In this document: in pieces, positions 32,181 through 41,568 of the stretch
Layout: each line of letters opens with the position of its first letter
Position numbering within the stretch: the first letter of the stretch is position 1
DNA from: UBA7672 sp965229115
GTDB lineage: Bacteria; Pseudomonadota; Alphaproteobacteria; Caulobacterales; Hyphomonadaceae
Direction: 5' to 3'
Assembly (NCBI GenBank): GCA_965229115.1
Contig: CBDDIR010000003.1
Span: 620,001-684,000 of the forward strand
DNA: 64,000 nt
The notes under the pieces: generated by a model
The model's input: only the letters and a program-made list of their open reading frames with translations
Told to the model about the DNA's origin: nothing
Databases searched by the model: none
Position numbers and translations under genes: made by a program

Positions 32181-35100
32181 TCAAGAGTAGGTCTGAAGCG
32201 CCCCGGCTTCAAGCGGGTGTGTTTTGAGGGACCGGATCGCCTGAACGGCGGCCCGGGCGCCCGAAATCGTCGTGTAGTACGGGATCCCGTGCTGGAGGGC
32301 GGCGCGGCGGATAGAGGCCGAATCCATGAGGGATTGAGCGCCTTCCGTGGTGTTGAACACCAGCTGGACCTTGCCGTTCAGCAGGGCGTCCACGACGTGG
32401 GGCTGGCCTTCCAGAACCTTGTTAACGCGCTCGACCTTGATGCCCCGTTCCGAAAGAAACTGTGCAGTGCCGGCCGTGGCGATGATCGAGAAGCCCAGTT
32501 CCGCGATCTCGCGGGCGGGCTGTTCGATGGACGCCTTGTCGCCCTCGCGGACCGAAATGAACACGCAGCCCTGGTCGGGAAGCGCCATTCCGGCGGCGAT
32601 CTGGCTCTTCAGGTAGGCGGCGCCGAACGAGGTATCGAGGCCCATGACTTCGCCGGTGGAGCGCATTTCCGGCCCGAGCAGCGGGTCGACGCCCGGGAAG
32701 CGCGAGAACGGGAAGACGGCTTCTTTCACGGCGATGCGCGGGCCGACGATGGGGCCGGCGCCGATGCCGAAGGAAGCGATCTTTTCGCCGGCCATCACCT
32801 TGGCGGCGATGGCGGCGAACGGCTTGCCGACGGCCTTGGCCACGAACGGCACGGTGCGCGAGGCGCGGGGGTTGGCTTCGAGGACGTAGATCTCGTCGCC
32901 CTTGACCGCGAACTGGACGTTCATCAGGCCTTTGACGTTGAGCGCCTTGGCGAGCTTGCGCGCCTGGTCGGAGAGGCGATCCACGATCTCTTTGGACAGC
33001 GTGTAGGGCGGGATGGAGCAGGCTGAGTCGCCGGAGTGGATGCCGGCTTCCTCGATGTGTTCCATGATCCCGGCGACGTGCGTGTCGTCGCCATCGCACA
33101 TCGCGTCGACGTCGACTTCGATGGCGTCGGAGAGGTAGCGGTCAACCAGCAGCGGCGTGTCGCCGGACACCTGCACGGCTTCGCGGACGTAGCGCTTCAG
33201 GTCTTTCTCGTCGTGGATGATCTCCATCGCGCGGCCGCCGAGCACGAAGCTCGGGCGCAGCATGACGGGGTAGCCGATGCGGTTGGCGGCGGCGATGGCT
33301 TCCTCGTCCGTGCGGGCGATGGCGGCCGGGGCCTGCTTGAGACCGATCTTGTCGAGCAGTTTCGAGAAGTGTTCGCGGTCTTCGGCGAGGTCGATCGAGT
33401 CCGGCGTGGTGCCGAGGATCGGTGCGCCCGAAGCCTTGAGGCCCTGCGCCAGCTTCAGCGGCGTCTGGCCGCCGAACTGCACGATCACGCCCAGGAAGTC
33501 GCCGCTCGTCTGTTCGAGATGGATGATCTCGGACACATCTTCCAGCGTCAGCGGCTCGAAGTAGAGGCGGTCGGACGTGTCGTAGTCCGTCGACACGGTT
33601 TCCGGGTTGCAGTTGACCATGATGGACTCGATGTCGAGGTCCGCCATGGCGAAGGCTGCGTGGCAGCAGCAATAGTCGAACTCGATGCCCTGGCCGATAC
33701 GGTTCGGGCCGCCGCCGAGGATCATGGCCTTGCGGCGCTTGCTCGGCTCGGCTTCGTTTTGCGGCGGGATGGCTTCGCCATTCGCGCCGATCCAGCCTGT
33801 TTCATAGGTCGAGTAGAGATACGGCGTCTTGGCTGCGAACTCTGCGGCGCAGGTGTCGATGCGCTTGTACACCGGGCGCACGTTGAGCTTGTGGCGCGCG
33901 GCGCGGACGTCGAGTTCCTTGCCGCCGGTGAGCTTGGCGAGGCGCACGTCGGAGAAGCCCATCGCCTTGATGCGGGTCCACTCTTCAGCGGTCTTCGGCA
34001 GGCCGTTCGCTTTGATCTGCGCTTCTTCCGCGATGATCTCTGCGATCTGGCGCAGGAACCATTTGTCGATCTTCGAGGCGTTGTGGATCTCGTCCACCGT
34101 CAGGCCTTCGCGGAACGCCTGGCCGACATTCAGCAGGCGCTTCTCGGTCGGACGCGAGATGGAGGCGATCAGCGAGTTGCGGTCGCTGCCGCCGGGGATC
34201 GATTGCTCGTCGAAGCCGGAAATACCGGTTTCGAGCGAGCGCAGGGCCTTTTGCAGGGATTCCTGGAAGGTCCGGCCGATCGCCATCGCTTCGCCGACGG
34301 ACTTCATCTGCGTCGTCAGCGTCTGGATCTGGTAGTTCAGCGCCTGGTCGTTGCTCTTGTACTTCTCGAACGCGAAGCGCGGGATCTTGGTGACGACGTA
34401 GTCGATCGTCGGCTCGAACGAGGCGGGCGTGACGCCGGTGATGTCGTTGTCGAGTTCGTCGAGCGTGTAGCCGATGGCGAGTTTCGCGGCGATCTTGGCG
34501 ATCGGGAAGCCGGTGGCTTTCGAGGCGAGGGCCGACGAGCGGGAGACGCGCGGGTTCATCTCGATGATGACGAGGCGGCCCGTGTCCGGGTTCACCGCGA
34601 ACTGGACGTTCGATCCGCCGGTTTCGACGCCGATCTCGCGCAGCACGGCGATCGAGGCGTTACGCATCACCTGGTATTCGCGGTCGGTGAGCGTGAGGGC
34701 GGGGGCGACGGTGATCGAGTCGCCGGTGTGGACGCCCATCGGGTCGATGTTCTCGATCGAGCAGATGATGATGCAGTTGTCCGCCTTGTCGCGGACGACT
34801 TCCATCTCGAACTCTTTCCAGCCGAGCAGGCTTTCGTCGATCAGGATCTGGCTGACCGGCGACATCTGCAGGCCGCGGGTGACGATGTCCTCGAATTCCT
34901 GGCGGTTGTAAGCCACGCCGCCGCCGAGGCCGCCGAGCGTAAAGGCCGGGCGAACGATGCAGGGGAGGCCGACGATCTCCATCTGCTTCATGGCTTCGAT
35001 GAAGCCGGCCTTGAGATCATAGGTGATCTTGCCGTCGACATTGCTGAGCTCGGGCGAGGCGACGATGGCCGAGCGCGGGCTCTCGAGGCCGATCTTGTCC

Positions 35101-35507
35101 ATCGCCTCGCGGAATTTCTTGCGGTCTTCGGCTTTCTCGATGGCTTCGGCTTTCGCGCCGATCATCTCGACGCCGTGCTCTTTCAGCACGCCCATCTGTT
35201 CCAGCTTCAGGGCGCAGTTCAGCGCCGTCTGGCCGCCCATGGTGGGGAGAAGCGCATCCGGCTTTTCCTTGGCGATGATCTTGGCGACCATCTCCGGCGT
35301 GATCGGCTCGATGTAGGTTGCATCCGCCAGTTCGGGGTCGGTCATGATCGTGGCGGGGTTGGAGTTCACCAGGATGACCCGGTAGCCCTCCGACTTCAGC
35401 GCCTTGATCGCCTGAACGCCCGAATAATCGAACTCGCAGGCCTGACCGATCACGATCGGCCCGGCGCCGATGACCAGGATGGATTTGATATCTGTGCGCT
35501 TGGGCAT
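32181..35507 (-). CDS. carB: Carbamoyl-phosphate synthase large subunit
   Basis: An 1108-residue two-fold repeated enzyme. It makes carbamoyl phosphate for pyrimidines and arginine from bicarbonate, ATP and ammonia delivered by CarA. The first ATP-grasp half contains ILVIGAGPIVIGQACEFDY and RPAFTLGGLGGGVA, the second LGGGPNRIGQGIEFDYC and RPSFVLGGRAMEI, and the C-terminal allosteric domain ends the chain. Length and both halves are complete. carA is on the same strand but 6 kb upstream in map order, so the subunits are transcribed separately. It diverges from the M28 peptidase. Confidence 0.97.
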   Translation of the reverse strand: MPKRTDIKSILVIGAGPIVIGQACEFDYSGVQAIKALKSEGYRVILVNSNPATIMTDPELADATYIEPITPEMVAKIIAKEKPDALLPTMGGQTALNCALKLEQMGVLKEHGVEMIGAKAEAIEKAEDRKKFREAMDKIGLESPRSAIVASPELSNVDGKITYDLKAGFIEAMKQMEIVGLPCIVRPAFTLGGLGGGVAYNRQEFEDIVTRGLQMSPVSQILIDESLLGWKEFEMEVVRDKADNCIIICSIENIDPMGVHTGDSITVAPALTLTDREYQVMRNASIAVLREIGVETGGSNVQFAVNPDTGRLVIIEMNPRVSRSSALASKATGFPIAKIAAKLAIGYTLDELDNDITGVTPASFEPTIDYVVTKIPRFAFEKYKSNDQALNYQIQTLTTQMKSVGEAMAIGRTFQESLQKALRSLETGISGFDEQSIPGGSDRNSLIASISRPTEKRLLNVGQAFREGLTVDEIHNASKIDKWFLRQIAEIIAEEAQIKANGLPKTAEEWTRIKAMGFSDVRLAKLTGGKELDVRAARHKLNVRPVYKRIDTCAAEFAAKTPYLYSTYETGWIGANGEAIPPQNEAEPSKRRKAMILGGGPNRIGQGIEFDYCCCHAAFAMADLDIESIMVNCNPETVSTDYDTSDRLYFEPLTLEDVSEIIHLEQTSGDFLGVIVQFGGQTPLKLAQGLKASGAPILGTTPDSIDLAEDREHFSKLLDKIGLKQAPAAIARTDEEAIAAANRIGYPVMLRPSFVLGGRAMEIIHDEKDLKRYVREAVQVSGDTPLLVDRYLSDAIEVDVDAMCDGDDTHVAGIMEHIEEAGIHSGDSACSIPPYTLSKEIVDRLSDQARKLAKALNVKGLMNVQFAVKGDEIYVLEANPRASRTVPFVAKAVGKPFAAIAAKVMAGEKIASFGIGAGPIVGPRIAVKEAVFPFSRFPGVDPLLGPEMRSTGEVMGLDTSFGAAYLKSQIAAGMALPDQGCVFISVREGDKASIEQPAREIAELGFSIIATAGTAQFLSERGIKVERVNKVLEGQPHVVDALLNGKVQLVFNTTEGAQSLMDSASIRRAALQHGIPYYTTISGARAAVQAIRSLKTHPLEAGALQTYS

Positions 35508-35658
35508 GTCACCTGGTGGGCGTTAGAGCGAGGCCGGGTGGCGGCAAATTGCGGCAGGGTTTATCGGTGGTGACAGGGTGGCGCAACCCTTGTGGCGTCG
35601 CACCCGAAATGAGCGGGAATCAGACCGATTCCGGACTGAGCTGGGTGGGGAATTGCCG

Positions 35659-37191
35659 ATGAAAATGCGAATCCTGAGCGCCGCTGTCATATTTGTCATC
35701 GCCGGTTGCGCGACTACCGGCGGCGGGGATGGCTTTGAACCCGGCACTATTCGTCCGGCGTGGTTCGGTCTGGCGCCGCCGGGGGCGCTATCCAACCCGC
35801 CGATCTCGCCTGCTGGAGCAGTCGCAAAGGCGACCGTGCCGCCCGGCGAAGAGACCGGCCGGGACGCGCTTTCGGGCGAGAGCGTCCGCGCGTCTGCCGA
35901 ACAGGTGATCGATTTCGCACAGGATATGCGGGATGCCGGGAACCAGATGTGGGGCCGCATCGCCGGCTTCCCGTCGGAAGACCTGACGGCGGGCTGGCTG
36001 GCGAACGAGTTGCGCTCGGCTGGGGCCGAAGGTGTTGCGGTTCAGACCTATGCCGGTACCGGCGATTTCTGGTGGCCGAAGACGTGGGCGGCGACGCTGG
36101 TCGGCAATCCGGCCTATGGCGATCTTTCAGTCGACGTGACGCTGCAATCCGCCGTGCCGGTCAGCCGCTCGGCAATTGCGGGCGGAACGCTGGAGGCGGG
36201 CGTCGTTTTCGTCGGGGATGCGGGCGAGGTGTCGACGGATGGCGTCTCGGGCAAGATCGCTGTCCAGCATACCCGGCCGTCGACCGGTGCGTATTCCGAC
36301 CGCACCAAGGTTCGCGAGTCGTCGCAGAAGCTGATCGCGGCGGGTGCGGTCGGCGTGCTCACCTGGGTCGAGCAGGCGGCCAACATGCATGTGTTCGACT
36401 TCGGCCAGTGCGGCGGGCCGTGCTTCAACATCGGCGGCGCGGACGGGAAGTTCCTGACGCAGGCGATCAACGCGGCGAAGGCGGCAGGCGCGCCGGAGCT
36501 TCGCATGAAGCTGTCGCTGCAGGCCGACACGATGACGGGTCTCAAGGCCAGCAATGTGCTGGGGCTCATTCCGGGTACGAGCGACGAGATCGTGATCGTC
36601 AACGCGCATCTTGATTCCTGGTTTGATGGCGCAGGCGACAATGCGGATGGCGTGGGCGTTCTGGTTGCGCTGGCGCGGTATTTCGGCAGCGGCGCTGTGA
36701 AGCCTGCACGCACATTGCTGTTCGTGGGATCGGGCGGGCATCACAGTTCCGGTCTTAACGGCCCGGCGAGTGTTGTGACGATGAACCCGGAGCTGATGAA
36801 GCGCGTGGTGCTGGTGATTAATCTCGAACACCTCGCGCAGTTCCAGATCGACGCCGTGCCGGACTGGAAGGTCAATGCCGGCGAGGAGCCGAAGAATTTC
36901 GGCGTCTCGAATTCATCGCCCTATCTCGCCTCGCTCGTGAAGGCGGCGGCGCAGCGCTATGGCTTCGTGATCCGGCCGGAGATCGTGAATACGGTGCCGG
37001 GCGATCTCGGCGGGTATGCGCCGCTGAACGTTGCGCGCATTCAGGGCATCCATTCGGGGCCGCTCTATCACACCAGCGGCGATGTGATGGACAGCCTGTC
37101 GGTCGAGGGGCTGGAGAAGGCGGCGCGCTTTTATGCTTACGTGATCGGGCAGGCGAGTAAAGCGACGAAGGCGGAGATCAACCCGAACTAG
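35659..37191 (+). CDS. M28-family peptidase-like lipoprotein with altered active site
   Basis: A 510-residue exported lipoprotein (lipobox VIAGC) with a PA-like insert (~170-280) and an M28 domain. First ligands are His and Asp in VNAHLDSWFDGAGDNADGVG, a later acidic residue is in VINLEHL, and the last His is in YHTSGD. The catalytic Glu-Glu pair, normally followed by GLLGS, is replaced here by GHHSSGLNG. Thus the general base is missing and one zinc ligand is changed to His. The protein may be inactive, a binder, or use altered chemistry. GGGGA lies 7 nt before the ATG at 35659. Its last 14 bases overlap the end of the convergent ogt. Confidence 0.82.
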   Translation: MKMRILSAAVIFVIAGCATTGGGDGFEPGTIRPAWFGLAPPGALSNPPISPAGAVAKATVPPGEETGRDALSGESVRASAEQVIDFAQDMRDAGNQMWGRIAGFPSEDLTAGWLANELRSAGAEGVAVQTYAGTGDFWWPKTWAATLVGNPAYGDLSVDVTLQSAVPVSRSAIAGGTLEAGVVFVGDAGEVSTDGVSGKIAVQHTRPSTGAYSDRTKVRESSQKLIAAGAVGVLTWVEQAANMHVFDFGQCGGPCFNIGGADGKFLTQAINAAKAAGAPELRMKLSLQADTMTGLKASNVLGLIPGTSDEIVIVNAHLDSWFDGAGDNADGVGVLVALARYFGSGAVKPARTLLFVGSGGHHSSGLNGPASVVTMNPELMKRVVLVINLEHLAQFQIDAVPDWKVNAGEEPKNFGVSNSSPYLASLVKAAAQRYGFVIRPEIVNTVPGDLGGYAPLNVARIQGIHSGPLYHTSGDVMDSLSVEGLEKAARFYAYVIGQASKATKAEINPN

Positions 37192-37732
37192 CGGGGCCGC
37201 CGAACAGATCGGGCTGGGCCGCAGCCTTTGCGCCTTCGATCGCCAGCAGCTGCATCTTGGTATCGACGCCGCCGCGCGCGGTGAAGCCGCCGGTCTTGCC
37301 ATTGGCCGCGGTCACGCGATGGCAGGGCACGATGATCGGCCATGGATTGCGGCCGAGTGCGCCGCCGACCTGCTGGGCGAGGAGGCGGTCGCCGAGCTGG
37401 ATCGCGATCTGGCCGTAGGTCAGCGTTTCGCCCGGCGGAATGTTGCGGGTGATCTCATAGACCTTGGCGTTGAACTCCGGCACGCGTGACCAATCCAGCG
37501 GCGCGTCCGACATGTCGACCTTGTCGCCGCGCATGAGGGCGATGATCTGATCCACCACGCGCGCGATCTGGGGCGGTGGCGCGGTTTCGATCGCGCCGGG
37601 GAATTTCCGGACGAAAGACTCGCGCACGGTTTCCGGATTGGGCTCGGGCAGGTAGGCGCCGATCAGGCCGCGTTCGGCCCAGGCGACGCCGGCCCATCCG
37701 ATGGCCGTTTCAAAGATGGCGTAGTGGCTCAT
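37178..37732 (-). CDS. ogt: Methylated-DNA-protein-cysteine methyltransferase
   Basis: A 184-residue suicide repair protein that takes methyl groups from O6-methylguanine. The acceptor Cys137 is in IIVPCHRV, preceded by IPPGETLTYGQIA and VGGALGRNPWP and followed by GGFTARGG. It is a single-domain Ogt type without the Ada regulator part. It converges on the M28 gene with a 14-base overlap of the 3' ends. No operator was seen upstream. Confidence 0.93.
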   Translation of the reverse strand: MSHYAIFETAIGWAGVAWAERGLIGAYLPEPNPETVRESFVRKFPGAIETAPPPQIARVVDQIIALMRGDKVDMSDAPLDWSRVPEFNAKVYEITRNIPPGETLTYGQIAIQLGDRLLAQQVGGALGRNPWPIIVPCHRVTAANGKTGGFTARGGVDTKMQLLAIEGAKAAAQPDLFGGPASSG

Positions 37733-37790
37733 GCTACCAACATAGGCGCGTGCGACGCCGTCTGCAGCCGGTTTTCGGACATGATAGGCA

Positions 37791-37822
37791 AGAAAAAGGG
37801 CCGGAGGTTTCCCGCCGGCCCC
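37791..37822 (-). terminator. Rho-independent terminator after the alcohol dehydrogenase
   Basis: GGGCCGG/CCGGCCC stem around 37798-37822 with a short loop, followed on the minus strand by CCCTTTTTCTT. It lies 18 bases beyond the stop. Confidence 0.8.
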
Positions 37823-37839
37823 GATCTTCAGCGCAGCTT

Positions 37840-38883
37840 CTAGAGCGTCGCCATGTCGATGGAGAAGCGATACTTCACATCGCTCTTCAGCATCCGCTCG
37901 TAAGCGGCGTTGATGTCCTTCATCGCGATGACTTCGACATCGGCCGTGATGTTATGCTCGGCGCAGAAGTCGAGCATTTCCTGCGTTTCGGGAATGCCGC
38001 CAATGCCCGAACCCGACAGGCTGTGACGGCCGCCGAGCAGGCCGAACGCGCCAACCGCCATCGGTTTCTCTGGCGCGCCGACGAGGCAGAGCGTGCCGTC
38101 GCGCTTCAGCAGGGCGAGGTAGGCGTTAAGATCATGCTCGGCGGAGACGCAGTCGAGGATGAAGTTGAACGTGTTCTTGTGCGCCTTCATCTGGTTGCGA
38201 TCTGTCGAGATCACGACCTCATCGGCGCCGAGGCGTTTCGCATCTTCGATCTTGGACTTGGAGGTCGTGAACAGCACGACCTTCGCGCCGAGCGCGTGGG
38301 CAAACTTCACGCCCATATGGCCGAGGCCGCCAAGGCCAACGATGCCGACTTTCTGGCCCGGACCGACTTTCCAGTGGCGCAGCGGCGACCACGTCGTGAT
38401 GCCGGCGCAGAGCAGGGGCGCGACAGCGGCAGGGTTTAGCTTTTCCGACACCGAGAGCACGAAGTGCTGATCGACCGTGACGCTCTTGGAATAGCCGCCA
38501 TAGGTCCAGCCGCCGGTGTGTTTGTCGGGCGAGGAGTAGGTGAGCGTGCTGCCGACTTCGCAGTATTGCTCGAGGCCCTGGGCGCAGCTCTCGCAGGTGC
38601 GGCAGCTATCGACCATGCAGCCGACGCCGACGAGATCGCCTTGCTTGAAGCGGGTAACTTTCGAGCCGACCTTTGCGACGCGACCGAGAATTTCGTGACC
38701 CGGAACGACCGGATAAACAGTGCCGCCCCATTCATTGCGCGCCATGTGCAGGTCCGAGTGGCAGACGCCGCAATACATGATGTCGATCTGAACATCGTTC
38801 GGTGTCGGATCGCGCCTCTGGATGGTGATGGGCCCAAGCGATTTATCGGCTGCCTCAGCAGCATAGGCGGCGCTATCGAACAT
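37840..38883 (-). CDS. Zinc-dependent alcohol/aldehyde dehydrogenase (YahK/cinnamyl-ADH type)
   Basis: A 347-residue medium-chain dehydrogenase. Catalytic zinc ligands are in YCGVCHSDLH and VPGHEILG, the structural-zinc cysteines in CMVDSCRTCESCAQGLEQYC, and the nucleotide motif VGLGGLGHMGVKFAHALGA is followed by TTSKSK, suggesting NADPH. Members reduce aldehydes such as aromatic or aliphatic ones to alcohols. AGGGA lies 6 nt before the ATG at 38883; the open frame extends 69 codons upstream without a site. It is a single unit with its own terminator. Confidence 0.92.
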   Translation of the reverse strand: MFDSAAYAAEAADKSLGPITIQRRDPTPNDVQIDIMYCGVCHSDLHMARNEWGGTVYPVVPGHEILGRVAKVGSKVTRFKQGDLVGVGCMVDSCRTCESCAQGLEQYCEVGSTLTYSSPDKHTGGWTYGGYSKSVTVDQHFVLSVSEKLNPAAVAPLLCAGITTWSPLRHWKVGPGQKVGIVGLGGLGHMGVKFAHALGAKVVLFTTSKSKIEDAKRLGADEVVISTDRNQMKAHKNTFNFILDCVSAEHDLNAYLALLKRDGTLCLVGAPEKPMAVGAFGLLGGRHSLSGSGIGGIPETQEMLDFCAEHNITADVEVIAMKDINAAYERMLKSDVKYRFSIDMATL

Positions 38884-39004
38884 GGTTGTCCCTCTGAATT
38901 GAATCAGCACGCGGCGCATAACTCCCCGCACCACGGCCTTCGTGTCAGATAGGATGTGAGTGAACGCTCGCAAGCGGTAAAGCTCAAAGAATTTTGTGAC
39001 GCTG

Positions 39005-39739
39005 TCAGGTGTAGCGTTTGGCGGTTTTCTGGTCGTAGGTCGAACCATTCTGCTTCGCCGCGCCTGCATAACCAGTGAGCTGGTCTGCAACGAACGGGTT
39101 GGTGCGGCGCTCCTGTCCGAAGGTGGATGTGGCGCCGTGGCCGGGCACGAACGTCATGTCGTCGCCCAGCGGCCAGAGCTTGTCCGTGATCGAGTCGATC
39201 AGCTGCTGGTGATTGCCGCGCGGAAAATCGGTGCGGCCGATCGAGCCCTGGAACAGCACGTCGCCGACGAAGGCGATTTTCGCATCGCGGTTGTGGATCA
39301 CGACATGGCCCGGCGTGTGGCCAGGCGTATGCGCCACATCGAACTTCACGCCTTCGAGTTCCAGCACGTCGCCGTCTTCAAGATAGCGGTCGGGCGTGAC
39401 GTTCTTGAGACCGGTGAGGCCGTATTTCTGGGCGGAGCTTTCGACCTGATCGAGCCAGAACTGATCGTCCTTGTGCGGGCCGATCACCGGAGCGCCCGTG
39501 CGCTCGCGAAGCTCATAGGCTGCGCCGGCGTGGTCGAGGTGGCCGTGGGTGAGCCACATCTCCTTCAGCGTGAGTCCGAAATGATCGAGCGCGCCCATCA
39601 GCGTGTCGACATCGCCGCCCGGGTCCACCAGCACGGCGTGTTTCGTGTTCGTGTCCCAGATGAGCGAGCAGTTCTGCTGCAGCGGCGTCACCGGCACGAT
39701 GCGGATCTGGAGTTTGGTTTCTGCGCTGGCGTCTGTCAT
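39005..39739 (-). CDS. MBL-fold metallo-hydrolase, glyoxalase II-like
   Basis: A 244-residue metallo-beta-lactamase-fold enzyme. The metal motif is LTHGHLDHAGA (HxHxDH), with further ligands in HTPGHTPGHVV, FVGDVLFQGSIGRTDF and VPGHGATSTFGQE. The pattern VLFQGSIGRTDFPRG is typical of the glyoxalase II-like group that hydrolyses thioesters. The chain lacks the C-terminal glutathione-binding helices of true GloB. It follows the glycosyltransferase by 36 bases on the same strand and may share its message. Confidence 0.9.
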   Translation of the reverse strand: MTDASAETKLQIRIVPVTPLQQNCSLIWDTNTKHAVLVDPGGDVDTLMGALDHFGLTLKEMWLTHGHLDHAGAAYELRERTGAPVIGPHKDDQFWLDQVESSAQKYGLTGLKNVTPDRYLEDGDVLELEGVKFDVAHTPGHTPGHVVIHNRDAKIAFVGDVLFQGSIGRTDFPRGNHQQLIDSITDKLWPLGDDMTFVPGHGATSTFGQERRTNPFVADQLTGYAGAAKQNGSTYDQKTAKRYT

Positions 39740-39775
39740 GGCCGATAAATGGCCGTTCGGACGCCCGGAAGCAAC

Positions 39776-40900
39776 CTAGTGCGTGCGGCGGCGGCGCGGG
39801 AACATCGTGGTTGCAGGGTTTTCCGCCAGCGCCTGGGCCCGGAGCGAGGTGAGGGTGAGGCGGGTTTCTTCCAGGCGCTCCAGCTTGGCGGCGAGGCTTT
39901 CGACGCCGTTGTAGGCCAGGCGCTTCATCTCGCAGCGGCCGACGCGGACGGTTTCGAGGATGATGCCCGAGACCAGGCTGATGCAGGAGAGCACTGCGAG
40001 CGTCCCGCACAGGAAGGCGGTGGGGAAGCGGGGCACGAGGCCGGTGGCCATGTACTCGCCGATGATGGGCAGGGCGAGGGCGACGGCGGAGCCGGCGATG
40101 AGGCCGGCGATCGCGCCGAAGAAGACCATGGGGCGTTCATCGCGCATCAGGCGGCCGATCGTGCCGAGGATGCGGAAACCGTCGCGGATGGTGGAGAGCT
40201 TGGAGGCTGAGCCTTCGCGGCGCGCGCCGTAGGGCGTCTGGATCTCGGCTGTGATCATGTCGAGTTCGAGCGCGTGGACGGTGAGCTCGGTTTCCGTCTC
40301 GAAGCCGGAGGCGAGGGCCGGGAAGGATTTCACGAAGCGGCGCGAGAAGGCGCGGTAGCCGGACAGCATGTCGGTGAAGCGGTCGCCGAAGATATGGGAG
40401 ACGAGGCCGGTGAGCATGCGATTGCCGAAGCGATGGCCGGCGCGATAGGCGGCTTTCTCTTCGGTGATGCGCGCGCCGACGACCATGTCGGCTTGCGTTT
40501 CGATCAGGCGCGAGACGAGGCGGGGGGCGGAGGCGGCGTCGTAGGTCGCATCGCCATCGACCATCACATAGACGTCGGCTTCGATGTCAGAGAACATGCG
40601 GCGGACGACGTGGCCTTTGCCCTGGAGCGGTTCGCGGCGGACGATCGCGCCAGCGTCGCGGGCTACGGCGACCGTGTTGTCCTGCGAGTTGTTGTCGTAA
40701 ACAAAAATGCGGGCGTTGGGCAGGGCGGCGCGGAAGGACTTCACGACGTCGCCGATGGAATGGGCTTCGTTGTAGCAGGGGATCAGCACTGCGATGTCGA
40801 CGTGGCGGATCGCTGGCGAGATCTGCTGGCCGACCGCATGGAGGGCTGCTTCAGCGGCGGCGAGGCGCTCGTGGATATCGCTATCGAAGTCGACAGACAT
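39776..40900 (-). CDS. Family 2 glycosyltransferase, membrane-anchored
   Basis: A 374-residue GT-A glycosyltransferase. The nucleotide-sugar site begins VLIPCYNEAHSIGDVV, with the DxD motif in VMVDGDATYDA and an acceptor region SGYRAFSRRFVKSFPALASGFE. Two C-terminal membrane segments (FFGAIAGLIAGSAVALALP and FLCGTLAVLSCISLVSGIIL) anchor it. This is the layout of dolichyl-phosphate mannose synthase-like enzymes that load polyprenyl phosphate. It may serve envelope polysaccharide or lipid modification. It lies between the P-loop kinase (101 bases upstream) and the MBL hydrolase. Confidence 0.9.
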   Translation of the reverse strand: MSVDFDSDIHERLAAAEAALHAVGQQISPAIRHVDIAVLIPCYNEAHSIGDVVKSFRAALPNARIFVYDNNSQDNTVAVARDAGAIVRREPLQGKGHVVRRMFSDIEADVYVMVDGDATYDAASAPRLVSRLIETQADMVVGARITEEKAAYRAGHRFGNRMLTGLVSHIFGDRFTDMLSGYRAFSRRFVKSFPALASGFETETELTVHALELDMITAEIQTPYGARREGSASKLSTIRDGFRILGTIGRLMRDERPMVFFGAIAGLIAGSAVALALPIIGEYMATGLVPRFPTAFLCGTLAVLSCISLVSGIILETVRVGRCEMKRLAYNGVESLAAKLERLEETRLTLTSLRAQALAENPATTMFPRRRRTH

Positions 40901-41001
40901 GGCCCACCCGTGTTCCAGATTGGGCCAACGCTGACACGCGGGAGTAAAAAAATCGGTTGCGAAAAACGCGATAAACCGAGGTTTTCAGTGCAAGACTTGA
41001 T

Positions 41002-41568
41002 TCAGCTTTGCAGCGCGCTTCCCGGCGCACGCAACAAGAAACGACCGCTGGGCAAGGCGTTACGCAGATCGGCCACGACCTGGTCCGCACTTATGAACGA
41101 GGTATCAACGACGTGGTTCTCGAGGGGGCCGAGCTGGGCGAAGGCTTCGTGCAGCGCCTGGATCGATTCCAGTTCACGTTCGGTCTCGGAACGATTGCGC
41201 GCCATCGAGCGGCCGATCGCGACGTCGGGAGCCGCGCGCAGCACGACATAGTTCGCGGGCGCCTGCGCCTTGAGGAAGGCGGTGTGCAGCACCGGCAGGA
41301 ACCACGGTCCGATGATGCCATCGAGAATGACTTCATAGCCGGCGCGATTGTAGGTGAGCGCGGATACGGCCATCGCGGTGAGCGCGGTCTGGTTCTGCGA
41401 GAGCGATTCCGGCTGGTCCGGCGGGATGAAGCCGGCGCGCAGCCAGTTGAAGAAGTTGTCGGCGCCGATGTGCACCGACTTGTAGGGCGACTTGCGGGCG
41501 AGCGTGTCTGCGACCGTCGTCTTTCCCGTGCCGGGCGGGCCGGTCAGGATGATGATCGACGGGCTCAC
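41002..41568 (-). CDS. P-loop kinase-like ATPase coupled to carA
   Basis: A 188-residue protein with a Walker A motif IILTGPPGTGKTTVADTLA at the N-terminus and a kinase-like body (VHIGADNFFNWLRAG, YEVILDGIIGPWFLP, RNRSETERELESI). It resembles small AAA_33/zeta-toxin-like or chloramphenicol-phosphotransferase-like kinases that phosphorylate small molecules. The GTG start overlaps the carA stop by 4 bases (GTGA), implying translational coupling. No antitoxin-like gene is adjacent, so a toxin role is unlikely. The substrate is unknown. Confidence 0.8.
   Translation of the reverse strand: MSPSIIILTGPPGTGKTTVADTLARKSPYKSVHIGADNFFNWLRAGFIPPDQPESLSQNQTALTAMAVSALTYNRAGYEVILDGIIGPWFLPVLHTAFLKAQAPANYVVLRAAPDVAIGRSMARNRSETERELESIQALHEAFAQLGPLENHVVDTSFISADQVVADLRNALPSGRFLLRAPGSALQS

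Noticed and set aside
33036..35573. 845-codon open frame on the plus strand
   Set aside because: Antisense to carB, with no recognisable motif and shadow-like composition.
41002..41568. Zeta-type toxin of a toxin-antitoxin pair
   Set aside because: Only the P-loop and general fold fit; no small antitoxin gene is adjacent and the gene is coupled to carA.
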